A stretch of 64,000 bases of DNA, from the NCBI GenBank assembly GCA_035420085.1, contig DAOLUH010000004.1, forward strand, positions 1 through 64,000, written 5' to 3'. This DNA is from DSWT01 sp035420085 (GTDB taxonomy: Bacteria; Chloroflexota; Anaerolineae; B4-G1; SLSP01). Position 1 is the first letter of the stretch; each line of letters opens with the position of its first letter. Below are positions 16,474-24,808 of the stretch, piece after piece. Position numbers and translations under genes: made by a program. The notes below the pieces were generated by a model. The model was not told the DNA's origin. It searched no databases and was given only the letters and a program-made list of their open reading frames with translations.

Positions 16474-16507
16474 ACCCTGGCGAAGGTTAGGAAGCCTTCG
16501 CCAGGGT
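16474..16507. terminator. CCTTCGCCAGGG palindrome between convergent genes
   Basis: ACCCTGGCGAAGG (16474-16486) pairs perfectly with CCTTCGCCAGGGT (16495-16507). It lies between the 3' ends of two convergent genes and could stop transcripts from both sides, though T-runs are absent. The same arms occur at 45663-45715. Confidence 0.7.
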
Positions 16508-16509
16508 CG

Positions 16510-19500
16510 TTACGGCAGGTTGAAGCCCAAAATCTGGCTGGAATAGGTGTCGGCGACGTAGAGCACGTTGCCAGAGACGGCCAGCCCTTCGGGGAAGGTC
16601 AGGTTCAGGCCGGAGCCGACGTTGCTCAGCGCCCAGCGGAAGCCGCCATCGGTGGTGAACGCCAGAACGCGCTGGTGAACCGGGTCGCCTACGTACACCG
16701 TCCCGTCGCCGAGGGCGAGGAACGGCTTCTCGTCGGGGTTGTCGCTGCCCCAGGCCGGCACCGTCCAGTGGCGGAGGAAAACCGCATCGCCGCTGAAAAC
16801 TTGCACGCGATGGTTCCACGTGTCGGCGACGAACACGGTTCCCGTAGCGTCAACGGCGACGCCCACCGGTTCGTCCATTTGCCCGGTCCATGTCCCGCCG
16901 CCGCCAAATTCGCGCAGGAAGTTGCCGTCGGCGTCGAAGACCTGCACGCGCTTGTTGCCGGTATCGGTGACGTAGACCATCCCTGCCGGGCCAACGGCGA
17001 TGCCGCGCGGGCCAAAGAAACGGCTGTATCCGGCCTGGTCGCCTACCGTCGCCATCGCTAACGTCCCCCAACTGGTCAGGTAGCGGCCCTGCGCGTCGAA
17101 TTTCTGGATGCGATGATTCCAGGTATCGGCCACGTAGACCGCGCCATCGTCGCCCACGGCAATGCCCCACGGCTCGTTGAACTGTCCCGGTTCCGTGCCA
17201 TATTCACCCCACATCGTCAGCACCACGCCCTGCGGCGTGATGTGCCAGACGCGGTGATTGGCCGTATCTGCCGCGTAAAGCGTCCCATCGGCGGCGACGG
17301 CAATGCCGCGCACCGCCGCTCCGGGAAGCGTGGCCGCACTGACCAGCGACAGGGTGCGCGCCCCGGCCTGGTATGGATCGGGAAGCTGGGTGGCTTGCGG
17401 GCGCACGGTCTGCACGCCCATCTCCCCCAAACGATAGCTCCACACTTCCTGGGCCAGGTCGCGCCGCACGTACAGGCGGAGTTCCTTGCGGTAGGGCCAT
17501 TTTTGCAACGTGAAGGGATTATCCGGGTTCTTGGCCTGCGCGTAACGAGTATAGTCGCGTTTCCAGATGATGTCCCATAGCGCCGCGCGCATCGTCGGAT
17601 CGGCCAGGATTTCCCGAATACGTTGGATGTCCAGACCAAAGTAGTCCTGAATCGGCCACCAGAGGTATTTGTAGTCGAAATAAAGGTAATCGCTGCCCAA
17701 AATCGATTCGACGGCGCCATATTGCGCGCTGCCGGCGATCACGACCGGACATTCCAGCAGGCGTGTGGGGTCGGGAGATGTGCTGAAGAAGTAGTTGTTC
17801 GGGTAATCCACCATGTACCACGTCAGTGGCCACGAGCCATCCTCGCTATACGCCACCTTGACATCGTGCGGCGCACCCGTAACCCGCCACGAAATATCGT
17901 CAATTTGCCGCAGCGCCACTTTGATGTCCGGCGTGCCGTGAGCGTAGACCAGCATTTCCGTCGCCAGATCGTAGGTGACGAAGTTCACGCGCACCATATC
18001 GCGCGTGGTGAGCAGCGCGAGGAAGACCGCCAGCAACAGGGCGATGACACGTGCGATCCACCCGGCGCTGAATTGCGCCGAAAGCCAGACAAACAATCCG
18101 CCAAAGGCCACCACGCCAAGCAGGCCGCCGATAAGTTTGCCGAACGGCTCCAACTGCGCCAGCGACGGTCCCGCCGTCGTCACGCCGGTTTGCAGGGCGG
18201 CGCGCCAATCAGCCACCCCACGGGTGAAGACGGCCAGCGCCGCCACCGTCAACACCAGCGCGAGCGGCAGCAGCCAGCCGCGTTTGGTCGCAAATTCACG
18301 CCAGTTCACGCCGGCGCTGATCTTGCCTAGCCCCCATCCCGCCAGGAAAATGCTCGGTAAGACGATATGGACAACCAACCAGGGCATCTTTTCGCCGGCG
18401 ACGCTGTAGCCCACCCACGAGAGCAGTGTCCAACCGAGCAGGAACAGGGGGAAGAGGCGGTCGTGATCCAAAGGAGGAACGTTATCGTCGGATGGCTTTT
18501 CACGCGGGGCGAAGAAGCGCCGGGCGAAATGGACCAGCGCGCCCACACCGCCGACGGCGGAGAAGAGCAGCGCCAGGTATTCGTACAACGGCGCGAGCAG
18601 GAAGTAGTAATACGTCGGCTGCCCGCCGCGTTTGACGCCTTGCTGCGCCAGCCAGTACGCCAGCCCGCCCACCAAACCGGAGAGCGCGCCCCACCCCCAG
18701 GTAAAGATGGTGGTGTAGAGCACGAAGAAAATCGCGTAGTGGATCAGCGCGATGATGGGCCAGTGTACTTTGTTCCACCACACGCCAAGCGCGATAGAAC
18801 TAACCAACGTCAGCAACAAAATGCTTGTAATGCCCACCACAACCGGCGCGGGCAAGGCCGCGAGGTTGCCGCTGATGACGGCATCGTAGACCACGCTCAT
18901 ATCCAGTCCGGCGACGAATTTGATGAGGAAGGCTGAGCCGAGGGGCAACGTCAGGGTGCCGATCACCATCAGCACGTCGAAGAGGCGGATGTGGCGCATT
19001 TTCTCTTCGCCGACGCCGTAATAGCCGACGACGACCGCGCCCAACAGCGTCAGAAACGCCAATCCCGCCGCCAGCCTGCCCCACACCGGCACAGCGATGT
19101 TTGCCATGCGGGTGTTGCCGGCCTCGTCGAGGGACTGCTCGTTGACCTGCGCGTGCGCGAAGGAGTATATGAACACGCCACCCATCACCACGGCGACGAT
19201 AAGAGCAATAGCGAAAACAGTGGATAACTTGGGACGCTGCCAGCGTGTGGCGAAGACCTGCCAGGCAAAGGGGAGAAACAGCAGCGCGCCGAAGATCGCA
19301 ATGTAGATGTACGACGCCTCTTTGGTGGCGTGCATCAGGGAGAACCAGGCTGCCATCCCATAGAGCCAACGATGGTGACCGTCGTCAAGGTACTTGAGCA
19401 CCGTCCACAACAGCAGCGTCGCCGTCAGCAGCAGCGAAGCATCGTGGCGGATGTAGCGCGAGTAGTAGGAGATCGAAGGGGAAAGGAGCAGCAGCAAGGA

Positions 19501-19839
19501 AGTGGCGAGCGCGCCGTGACGACCCAGCCACTTGCGGAACAGCAGTGGCGTCATCACCAGCGCGATGCCGGTTAGCGCCGGGTAGATGCGCGAGGTAAAA
19601 TCGTTGGCCCCGAAGAGGAAATAGATGAAAGCGGTGACCTCGAACAGCAACGGGCCGTGCATCATCGGATTATGCTGGAATCCCTGTCCGGCGTAGAGAT
19701 TCCACGAGAATTTCGTATGGATGCTCTCGTCGTGGCTGATGGCGCGGTCGCCGAGAATGTAGAAACGGCTGACAATCGCCGCAAGCAAAATCAAGATGTA
19801 GAGTACGGTCTCCCAGCGTCTAAAACGTTCACCGAACAT
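16510..19839 (-). CDS. Agl23/TIGR03663-like membrane glycosyltransferase-type protein fused to NHL repeats
   Basis: The 1109-residue protein starts with a polytopic membrane part of the PMT/GT39-like fold. The early luminal loop has DRAISHDESIHTKFSWNLY, with the acidic pair typical of dolichyl- or polyprenyl-phosphate-sugar glycosyltransferases, and more than ten hydrophobic segments follow. The last ~270 residues form about six NHL repeats (for example AVYVADTWNHRIQKFD, MVYVTDTGNKRVQVFD), a beta-propeller predicted outside the membrane. The family is linked to flippase or cell-surface glycosylation. The start at 19839 is preceded by GGGGG nine nt away; an in-frame ATG at 19893 lacks a site. 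The substrate is unknown. Confidence 0.85.
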   Translation of the reverse strand: MFGERFRRWETVLYILILLAAIVSRFYILGDRAISHDESIHTKFSWNLYAGQGFQHNPMMHGPLLFEVTAFIYFLFGANDFTSRIYPALTGIALVMTPLLFRKWLGRHGALATSLLLLLSPSISYYSRYIRHDASLLLTATLLLWTVLKYLDDGHHRWLYGMAAWFSLMHATKEASYIYIAIFGALLFLPFAWQVFATRWQRPKLSTVFAIALIVAVVMGGVFIYSFAHAQVNEQSLDEAGNTRMANIAVPVWGRLAAGLAFLTLLGAVVVGYYGVGEEKMRHIRLFDVLMVIGTLTLPLGSAFLIKFVAGLDMSVVYDAVISGNLAALPAPVVVGITSILLLTLVSSIALGVWWNKVHWPIIALIHYAIFFVLYTTIFTWGWGALSGLVGGLAYWLAQQGVKRGGQPTYYYFLLAPLYEYLALLFSAVGGVGALVHFARRFFAPREKPSDDNVPPLDHDRLFPLFLLGWTLLSWVGYSVAGEKMPWLVVHIVLPSIFLAGWGLGKISAGVNWREFATKRGWLLPLALVLTVAALAVFTRGVADWRAALQTGVTTAGPSLAQLEPFGKLIGGLLGVVAFGGLFVWLSAQFSAGWIARVIALLLAVFLALLTTRDMVRVNFVTYDLATEMLVYAHGTPDIKVALRQIDDISWRVTGAPHDVKVAYSEDGSWPLTWYMVDYPNNYFFSTSPDPTRLLECPVVIAGSAQYGAVESILGSDYLYFDYKYLWWPIQDYFGLDIQRIREILADPTMRAALWDIIWKRDYTRYAQAKNPDNPFTLQKWPYRKELRLYVRRDLAQEVWSYRLGEMGVQTVRPQATQLPDPYQAGARTLSLVSAATLPGAAVRGIAVAADGTLYAADTANHRVWHITPQGVVLTMWGEYGTEPGQFNEPWGIAVGDDGAVYVADTWNHRIQKFDAQGRYLTSWGTLAMATVGDQAGYSRFFGPRGIAVGPAGMVYVTDTGNKRVQVFDADGNFLREFGGGGTWTGQMDEPVGVAVDATGTVFVADTWNHRVQVFSGDAVFLRHWTVPAWGSDNPDEKPFLALGDGTVYVGDPVHQRVLAFTTDGGFRWALSNVGSGLNLTFPEGLAVSGNVLYVADTYSSQILGFNLP

Positions 19840-19854
19840 ACAAGCCCCCTGGTC

Positions 19855-19905
19855 AAACACCCTTACGAATCTTTGGTTCGCATACTTTCGCAAGGTTCTT
19901 TATGC
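19855..19905. repeat. degenerate copy of the nested CTTCGCAAGG palindrome
   Basis: The sequence contains CTTACGAATC, TTTGGTTCGC and TTTCGCAAGGTT in the order and spacing of the intact nested palindrome at 45663-45715, with many substitutions. It lies upstream of the Agl23-NHL gene. Apart from this, 19840-20020 holds nothing I recognise. Confidence 0.45.
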
Positions 19906-20020
19906 AAATTTCGTGGGTGCATTTTAACATGCTTGTGTGGGATCACAATCTAACGTACAGAGAATGTTTTCAAGATGCGAGTAGTCCATACCAGCGGGCT
20001 ACCCAAGCACTCCGATTCAT

Positions 20021-20049
20021 TTGCCCCCCATCCTCCACAATGATATAAT
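20021..20049 (+). promoter_or_regulatory. sigma70 promoter of the toxin-antitoxin pair
   Basis: TTGCCC (20021-20026) and a perfect TATAAT (20044-20049) are separated by 17 nt, 45 nt before the antitoxin start. Confidence 0.75.
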
Positions 20050-20093
20050 GAGAACAGAAATGCAACAATCGATCATTGAAGGAAAGATGAACT

Positions 20094-20399
20094 ATGCTAA
20101 CGGAAACGATTACACATCAGCAAGTCGCCGAGTTGGTGATGTCCTTGCCGCCCGACCGCCTGAGCAGTGTCTATGATTTTGTACGCTTTATTCAGTCGCA
20201 TCCATTGACACCGACAGCAACGGCAGATGTTTTCGGTGAAACTGAAGATGAACTTCGCGCTGACGAAGAACAGTGGGGGCAACAATTCGCTGCATCACGT
20301 GACGAACTTCGCCAAATGGCGCGCGAAGCAGCCGCTGAATATCGCGCAGGCAAGACCAAACCAATGCGATTTACGCCCGAAGGGCGACTGGCGCGATGA
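20094..20399 (+). CDS. putative antitoxin of a type II toxin-antitoxin pair
   Basis: This 101-residue acidic protein begins with a helical segment (HQQVAELVMSLPPDRLSSVYDFVRFIQSH) like those of DUF2281-type antitoxins. Its charged C-terminal half (ELRADEEQWGQQFAASRDELRQ) would wrap the toxin. Its stop codon overlaps the start of the RelE/ParE-like gene in an ATGA, the normal order for these pairs. It probably represses its own promoter. Confidence 0.7.
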   Translation: MLTETITHQQVAELVMSLPPDRLSSVYDFVRFIQSHPLTPTATADVFGETEDELRADEEQWGQQFAASRDELRQMAREAAAEYRAGKTKPMRFTPEGRLAR

Positions 20400-20665
20400 A
20401 ATCACATACGGAAGCACGATTCTGGAAATTCTACGACAACTTACCCCAAGAGATCCAGCGGAGCGCCGACAAGGCTTACAAATTATGGCAAACCACTCCG
20501 CACCATCCCAGTTTGCAGTTCAAGCGCGTGGATCCTCAGGAACCGATCTACTCCGTTAGAGTGGGTAAGAAATACCGCGCTCTGGGATGGCTGGAAGATG
20601 ACACCATTGTATGGTTCTGGATCGGCAGCCATGCCGAGTACGACGCTTTGTTAAAACAGCGATAA
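20396..20665 (+). CDS. RelE/ParE-superfamily toxin
   Basis: The 89-residue protein has the compact RelE/ParE layout: two N-terminal helices (ARFWKFYDNLPQEIQRSADKAYKLW), then beta strands with PIYSVRVGKKYRALGWLEDDTIVWFWIGSHAEYDALL. The arginine in YRAL and the histidine in SHAEYD are in the usual positions of the active strand. RelE-like members cut mRNA on the ribosome and ParE-like members poison gyrase; I cannot tell which applies. It overlaps the antitoxin gene by four nt. Confidence 0.78.
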   Translation: MKSHTEARFWKFYDNLPQEIQRSADKAYKLWQTTPHHPSLQFKRVDPQEPIYSVRVGKKYRALGWLEDDTIVWFWIGSHAEYDALLKQR

Positions 20666-20702
20666 CTCGCAGTTATCACCCCCGCAAGTGCCTTTCTTAC
20701 AC

Positions 20703-22319
20703 TCAATTCCGGCTTACGCTTACCCCCAGGTTGTCGGCGTGGTCGCTGATGCGCTCCGGGTTGCGCAGCCACTCGACGAAGAGCACGTCCGCTTCCGGCG
20801 TACAGACACCCTCCTCCAGGCGTTGGATATGTCCCTGGCGCGCTTCAAGGTAGAGATGATCGAACTCTTCCTCCAAGTCGCAAGCGTGGTGTGCCATGTC
20901 CCGGTCGCGGTCGCGCAGCGCATCCAGAGCGCACATATACGTCGTGTGCGCGTGCTTGCACAGGCGATCAATATCAGCTAAGGCGCGTGGGCTGAAAACG
21001 ACCTGGTGCTCGATGCGCTTCTGCGCTGCCTCTGCCAGGTCTTCCGTCAAATCGCCGACGCGCTCAATATCGGTAATCAGATTTTTAATCTGAAAACAAC
21101 GGCGCTGCTGTTTCAGGCTTAAATTCGTCTGCAACAGACCATTGAGGAAGCTATCCAACGCCTTGCACACCGGATCAACAAACCCATCTTCGTGATCCAG
21201 AACCCACTGAATGGCTTGAACATCCTGGTCTAACATGGCCCGCCGGCTGCACTCCAACATCTGCGCCGTCACCTCGCCCAGACGGTGCAGTTCGCGGAAC
21301 GCCTCTTGCAGCGCAACTTGCGGAATGCGAAACTGACGTTCGTCAATATAGGCGGTCAATTTCGGCTGTCCATGCACTTTCCCTTCAGGGACCAATCGCT
21401 CCGCCAGCCACCCGATCTGCTTGATAAAAGGGAAAAGCGCGGCGCTGACCACGATGTTGAAGATCGTGTGCGCATTGGCGATCTGGCGAGGCAGCAGAGT
21501 AGAAGTGTGGCTGATCAGATGCGTATACGGGGTGATAAAAGGTAGGAAGAGCAACACCCCGGCAACATTGATCAAAATCTGCGCAATGGAAGCGCGCCGC
21601 GCCGACCGCGACAGGCGCAGCGAGGCAATCAACCCCATGACGCAAGAACCGATATTGGCCCCGAGCAGCAATGCCACTGCCCCGCGCAGTTCGATGGATC
21701 CGCTAATGCCCATCGCCACCAGCAAACTGGTGACGGCTGAACTGCTTTGCACAATGGCGGTGACGATGGTGCCTGCCAGCACCCCCGTCACCGGGACTTG
21801 CCCTAGCATCGCCAGCCACGTCGCCACAAGCGGTATGGTCGCCAGCACCTTCAGCGCCCCGGCCATCATCTCCATCCCCAAAAAGATGATGCCGGCGCCC
21901 AAAATGACTTCGCCGTAGGTACGTGAATTGCGATAAGCAAAAAATTCTACCAGGACGACGCCGAAAATGATAAAAAGGGTGTTGAAGTTTCCGATTTTGA
22001 AAGCAACGAGTTGGGCCGTGATGGTCGTGCCAATTTCCTGTCCCATCATAACCCCAATCGCTTGATTGAGCGTCATGAGATTGGCATTAATCAGACCGAT
22101 CATCGTGACCATCAACAAACCGCTGCTTTGAATCAGAGCGGTCGCCACTGCGCCTAAAGTAGCGCCTCTGAGGGGTCTGCTGGTCATCTTATCCAGCCAT
22201 TCCTGAATACGACTGCCGGCCAGTTTTTCCATACCGCCGCTGAGCATACCAATGCCGTACATGAAGAGCGCCATGCCAGCCAAAACTTGAAGAATACTGA
22301 TCACGATGTTGTCCTCCAT
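20703..22319 (-). CDS. Na/Pi cotransporter family protein with PhoU-like tail
   Basis: The membrane half (residues about 1-310) has the inverted repeats of NptA-type sodium/phosphate symporters: GGMEKLAGSRIQEWL, GATLGAVATALIQSSGLLMV and the second QSSSAVTSLLVAM. QSS motifs line the ion and phosphate path. The C-terminal ~200 residues are helical and PhoU-like (ITDIERVGDLTEDLAEAAQKR), as in bacterial family members. The ATG at 22319 is the first good candidate. A GTG at 22304 with GGAGG eight nt upstream may be the true start, which would shorten the protein by five residues. Confidence 0.88.
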   Translation of the reverse strand: MEDNIVISILQVLAGMALFMYGIGMLSGGMEKLAGSRIQEWLDKMTSRPLRGATLGAVATALIQSSGLLMVTMIGLINANLMTLNQAIGVMMGQEIGTTITAQLVAFKIGNFNTLFIIFGVVLVEFFAYRNSRTYGEVILGAGIIFLGMEMMAGALKVLATIPLVATWLAMLGQVPVTGVLAGTIVTAIVQSSSAVTSLLVAMGISGSIELRGAVALLLGANIGSCVMGLIASLRLSRSARRASIAQILINVAGVLLFLPFITPYTHLISHTSTLLPRQIANAHTIFNIVVSAALFPFIKQIGWLAERLVPEGKVHGQPKLTAYIDERQFRIPQVALQEAFRELHRLGEVTAQMLECSRRAMLDQDVQAIQWVLDHEDGFVDPVCKALDSFLNGLLQTNLSLKQQRRCFQIKNLITDIERVGDLTEDLAEAAQKRIEHQVVFSPRALADIDRLCKHAHTTYMCALDALRDRDRDMAHHACDLEEEFDHLYLEARQGHIQRLEEGVCTPEADVLFVEWLRNPERISDHADNLGVSVSRN

Positions 22320-22438
22320 AAGGATAGTCAAAAGACAAATGTCACCAAAGGCCATTATATCCGACCATCCAGATAAGAAAACCGAAGGGGAAATGCCAGG
22401 AGGAATGAGCCAGTTTGGGCAGCGGGATGCCAATAAAA

Positions 22439-22475
22439 ACGTTCCGGGAAACCAACAAACAGTTTCCCGGAACGT
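22439..22475 (-). terminator. Rho-independent terminator after the DUF2812 gene
   Basis: ACGTTCCGGGAAAC (22439-22452) pairs perfectly with GTTTCCCGGAACGT (22462-22475). On the minus strand TTTTATT follows. It ends the PadR-DUF2812 transcript before the transporter gene. Confidence 0.88.
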
Positions 22476-22481
22476 GCGGAG

Positions 22482-22997
22482 TTACAGACGTTTCAACTGA
22501 CTGATGCGCCTGATCAACTGAATGATCACAACGCTATACACAACCATCAGCACGAAGCCTGCGAATCGGAAGACCTCATGACTCTGTACAGTCAGGTTTC
22601 TTGAGACTATGGTGAGATAGATCGGCAGAAATATGATCAGGTATGCCAAAAGGCGGCCATATTTCTGAATCTTGGAATCCGGGTCAGTGTAGATTTCAGG
22701 CGACTCACCTTCTTGCGCCAGGATACGGAAGTATTGCCAGCCCCCCATGCGCCCCATGTGTTCCCAACCCGCATCCTTAAACAGTTGCAGGTACTGCGGA
22801 TAATCTTTGGTTTGGGTGAGAAAGTCAAGGCGATAGACGTAGTTGCGCGGCTCACCGACCGTAAAGTAGTAAAAACCGGGGAACCCCAACGACGCCAAAT
22901 GATACCCCTGCTGCGACATTTGCCCCAACCAGGCTTCTTCTTTATCATCCTGCCAGGTCCAGAATAGCTTGTATTTGCGAATTGTTTGCTCTGCCAT
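22482..22997 (-). CDS. DUF2812 domain protein
   Basis: This is a 171-residue protein with an N-terminal soluble DUF2812-type domain (FWTWQDDKEEAWLGQMSQQGYHLAS, then YRLDF and GWEHMGRMGGWQYF) and two C-terminal membrane segments (LLAYLIIFLPIYLTIV and GFVLMVVYSVVIIQLI). DUF2812 proteins commonly stand beside PadR regulators, as here, and are thought to sense or transmit membrane stress, though their function is not established. GGAGAAAG precedes the ATG. It follows the PadR gene by 19 nt and shares its promoter. Confidence 0.85.
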   Translation of the reverse strand: MAEQTIRKYKLFWTWQDDKEEAWLGQMSQQGYHLASLGFPGFYYFTVGEPRNYVYRLDFLTQTKDYPQYLQLFKDAGWEHMGRMGGWQYFRILAQEGESPEIYTDPDSKIQKYGRLLAYLIIFLPIYLTIVSRNLTVQSHEVFRFAGFVLMVVYSVVIIQLIRRISQLKRL

Positions 22998-23016
22998 TTC
23001 TACTTTCTCCTATCTT

Positions 23017-23331
23017 TCATAGACTTTCGCCGTTCCTGACAAAAATCGCCGAGCGTTGAATTTGCCCCTGCAAGACCTGCCGGCCTTTTTCCGTCAGGAT
23101 GTATACCTTGCGGCGATCTTGCTCGTCCACTTTGACAATCAGCCCTTCTTTTTCGAGCGTGGATAGCGCGCCGTACATCGTGCCCGCGCCCACTTTGACG
23201 GTGCCCTCACTCATCGCCTCCACCTTTTGCATGATGGCGTACCCGTGCAGCGGCTCGGTCAGCGCCAACAGAATGTAACTTGTTGACTCGGTGAGTGGCA
23301 GATATTGGGTAATGTTTGACATGGATTCCAT
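23017..23331 (-). CDS. PadR-family transcriptional regulator
   Basis: This 104-residue winged-helix protein has the PadR core: TSYILLALTEPLHGYAIMQKVEAMSEGTVKVGAGTMYGALSTLEKEGLI. A short C-terminal tail indicates the small PadR-s2 subgroup. It most likely represses its own operon (PadR plus DUF2812). The promoter upstream is packed with CGATATAGCG-type inverted sites. The start at 23331 follows AGGAG by seven nt. The MFS exporter upstream has its own terminator, so whether it is controlled by PadR is unknown. Confidence 0.9.
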   Translation of the reverse strand: MESMSNITQYLPLTESTSYILLALTEPLHGYAIMQKVEAMSEGTVKVGAGTMYGALSTLEKEGLIVKVDEQDRRKVYILTEKGRQVLQGQIQRSAIFVRNGESL

Positions 23332-23345
23332 ACTATATCTCCTTT

Positions 23346-23408
23346 CGCTATATCGTTTGTCTTTATATCGTATAATGATATATTACCACACGATATAGCG
23401 TTTGTCAA
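23346..23408 (-). promoter_or_regulatory. PadR promoter with paired CGCTATATCG / CGATATAGCG operators
   Basis: On the minus strand TTGACA (23408-23403) and TAATAT (23385-23380) are 17 nt apart. CGATATAGCG (23391-23400) lies in the spacer and its exact inverse CGCTATATCG (23346-23355) lies downstream of the start. A third, imperfect ATATCG/GATATA dyad lies between them over the -10 region. Confidence 0.8.
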
Positions 23409-23425
23409 TACATCACAGAAAAAAC

Positions 23426-23452
23426 TAGCCACATGACCAGGTCATGTGGCTA
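23426..23452 (-). terminator. Rho-independent terminator of the MFS gene
   Basis: TAGCCACATGACC and GGTCATGTGGCTA form a near-perfect 13-bp stem. On the minus strand it is followed by GTTTTTTCTG. It lies 17 nt after the MFS stop codon. Confidence 0.88.
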
Positions 23453-23468
23453 TTAAAACCCCAAGAGA

Positions 23469-24677
23469 TTAGACAAGAGCAGGAGATGGTTCCGATCGCG
23501 GCTGTGCAATCCACACCAGGCTGATGACAAAGCCGATCGCCATAATCACCGCGCCGCTGAGATACGGATAGGTGACATTCACATCGAAGATGAAGCCCGC
23601 CCAGATCGGTCCGACGACGCGCCCCAGGTTCATGAAGGAGTTACACAGCCCCATCGCCGTCCCCTGCCCCAGTGTGGTGCGTTTGGAAGTCAGGGACATA
23701 ATCACCGTGCGCAGCAGCGTCTTGGAAAGGATGAACACGCCGGTCGCCGCCAGCACGCCAGGATACGTCTTCGCCAGCAGCAGCACGATGAACGCCGCTG
23801 AACTCGCCGCCAGCGACACCTTGATGATCGGCGCTTCGCCCCAATGCCGGGTCAACGGGCCGATGAGGATGGCCTTGCCGAGTGTCGAAGTCAAGCCGAC
23901 GACCGCCAGGATCGTCCCCACGCGCTCCGGGCCGTAACCCAACTCCTGCGCCGCGTACAGGCCGAAGACGGACTCAAAGTTGGTCAATCCAAAACTGACC
24001 AGGAACAGCATGAACAGCAGCAGCCCCACCGGCCCGAACAGGGATTGCCACAGCAACCCAAATTGCACCGTCCTGACCTTGCCCTTGCCCTGAGCCTGTC
24101 GAAGGGTCCGAGCCGCGACGGGCAGTGACTCCGGCAGCAGCGCCGCACCGAGTAACAGCGCCAGCATCGACATTCCCGCCGCGATGAAAAACGGCAGCGA
24201 GAGCGAATTCGCGCCCAGCCAGCCGCCCGCCGCCGGCCCCAGGATGATGCCCAGTCCCATCGCCGCGCCCAGCATCCCCATCCCCCACCCCCGTTCGTCG
24301 GCGGCAGTGCTATCGCTGATGTAAGCCAGCGCCGTCGCCGCCACCGCCGACGAGAGCACGCCCGACAACGCACGCGACGCGAACAACATCCACACCTCGG
24401 TGGAAAGGCCAAACAGCAGCGACGAGAGCGCGTAGCCGAACACGCCCAGCAGCAGAATCGGCTTGCGTCCCACGCGGTCGGAGATACCGCCCCACACCGG
24501 ACCGAACAGCAGTTCCAGCAAGGCCGATGTGGAAATCAGCAATCCCAACTCGCTGCCGCTGGCTCCCAGTTTTTCGATGTAGAAGGGGTAAAGCGGAATG
24601 ACCAGCCCATAGCCCAACATCACTACGATCAGGGTGAAGGCGAGAATGGCGATATTTTTGCGATTGCTCGTGTCCAT
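23469..24677 (-). CDS. MFS transporter, DHA1/TetA-like drug exporter type
   Basis: The 402-residue protein has the 12-helix MFS layout and the loop 2-3 signature GGISDRVGRKPILLLG, with GAAMGLGIILGPAAGG as the motif C of proton-driven exporters. The central cytoplasmic loop contains the residues LRQAQGKGKVR, encoded by a dispersed palindromic repeat (about 24083-24108). The start at 24677 is chosen because GGAGGG lies five nt upstream; an ATG at 24689 would add four residues. The substrate is unknown. It is followed by a strong terminator. Confidence 0.88.
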   Translation of the reverse strand: MDTSNRKNIAILAFTLIVVMLGYGLVIPLYPFYIEKLGASGSELGLLISTSALLELLFGPVWGGISDRVGRKPILLLGVFGYALSSLLFGLSTEVWMLFASRALSGVLSSAVAATALAYISDSTAADERGWGMGMLGAAMGLGIILGPAAGGWLGANSLSLPFFIAAGMSMLALLLGAALLPESLPVAARTLRQAQGKGKVRTVQFGLLWQSLFGPVGLLLFMLFLVSFGLTNFESVFGLYAAQELGYGPERVGTILAVVGLTSTLGKAILIGPLTRHWGEAPIIKVSLAASSAAFIVLLLAKTYPGVLAATGVFILSKTLLRTVIMSLTSKRTTLGQGTAMGLCNSFMNLGRVVGPIWAGFIFDVNVTYPYLSGAVIMAIGFVISLVWIAQPRSEPSPALV

Positions 24678-24696
24678 CGTTCCCTCCAAGCTTGTT

Positions 24697-24808
24697 ACTG
24701 GATGCTGGATACTGGATACTCGATACTGGATACGAGATCTAGCATCCAGCTTCCAGCAACTAGCATCCAGCTTCCAGCTTCCAGCAACTAGCTTCCAGCT
24801 TCCAGCAT
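24697..24808. repeat. CTGGATACTGGATAC / CCAGCTTCCAGC short-period repeat
   Basis: The left half is made of CTGGATACT/CTGGATGCT words and the right half of CATCCAGCTTCCAGCAACTAG words, at 8-11 nt spacing and in opposite orientation. It fills the gap between the MFS start and the PEP-synthase-like gene and supplies the last four residues and stop codon of the latter. A single related arm occurs near 40632-40652. Confidence 0.85.

Noticed and set aside
23469..24677. MFS gene as a target of the PadR operator
   Set aside because: The operator lies downstream of the MFS gene and faces the PadR gene; a strong terminator separates them.
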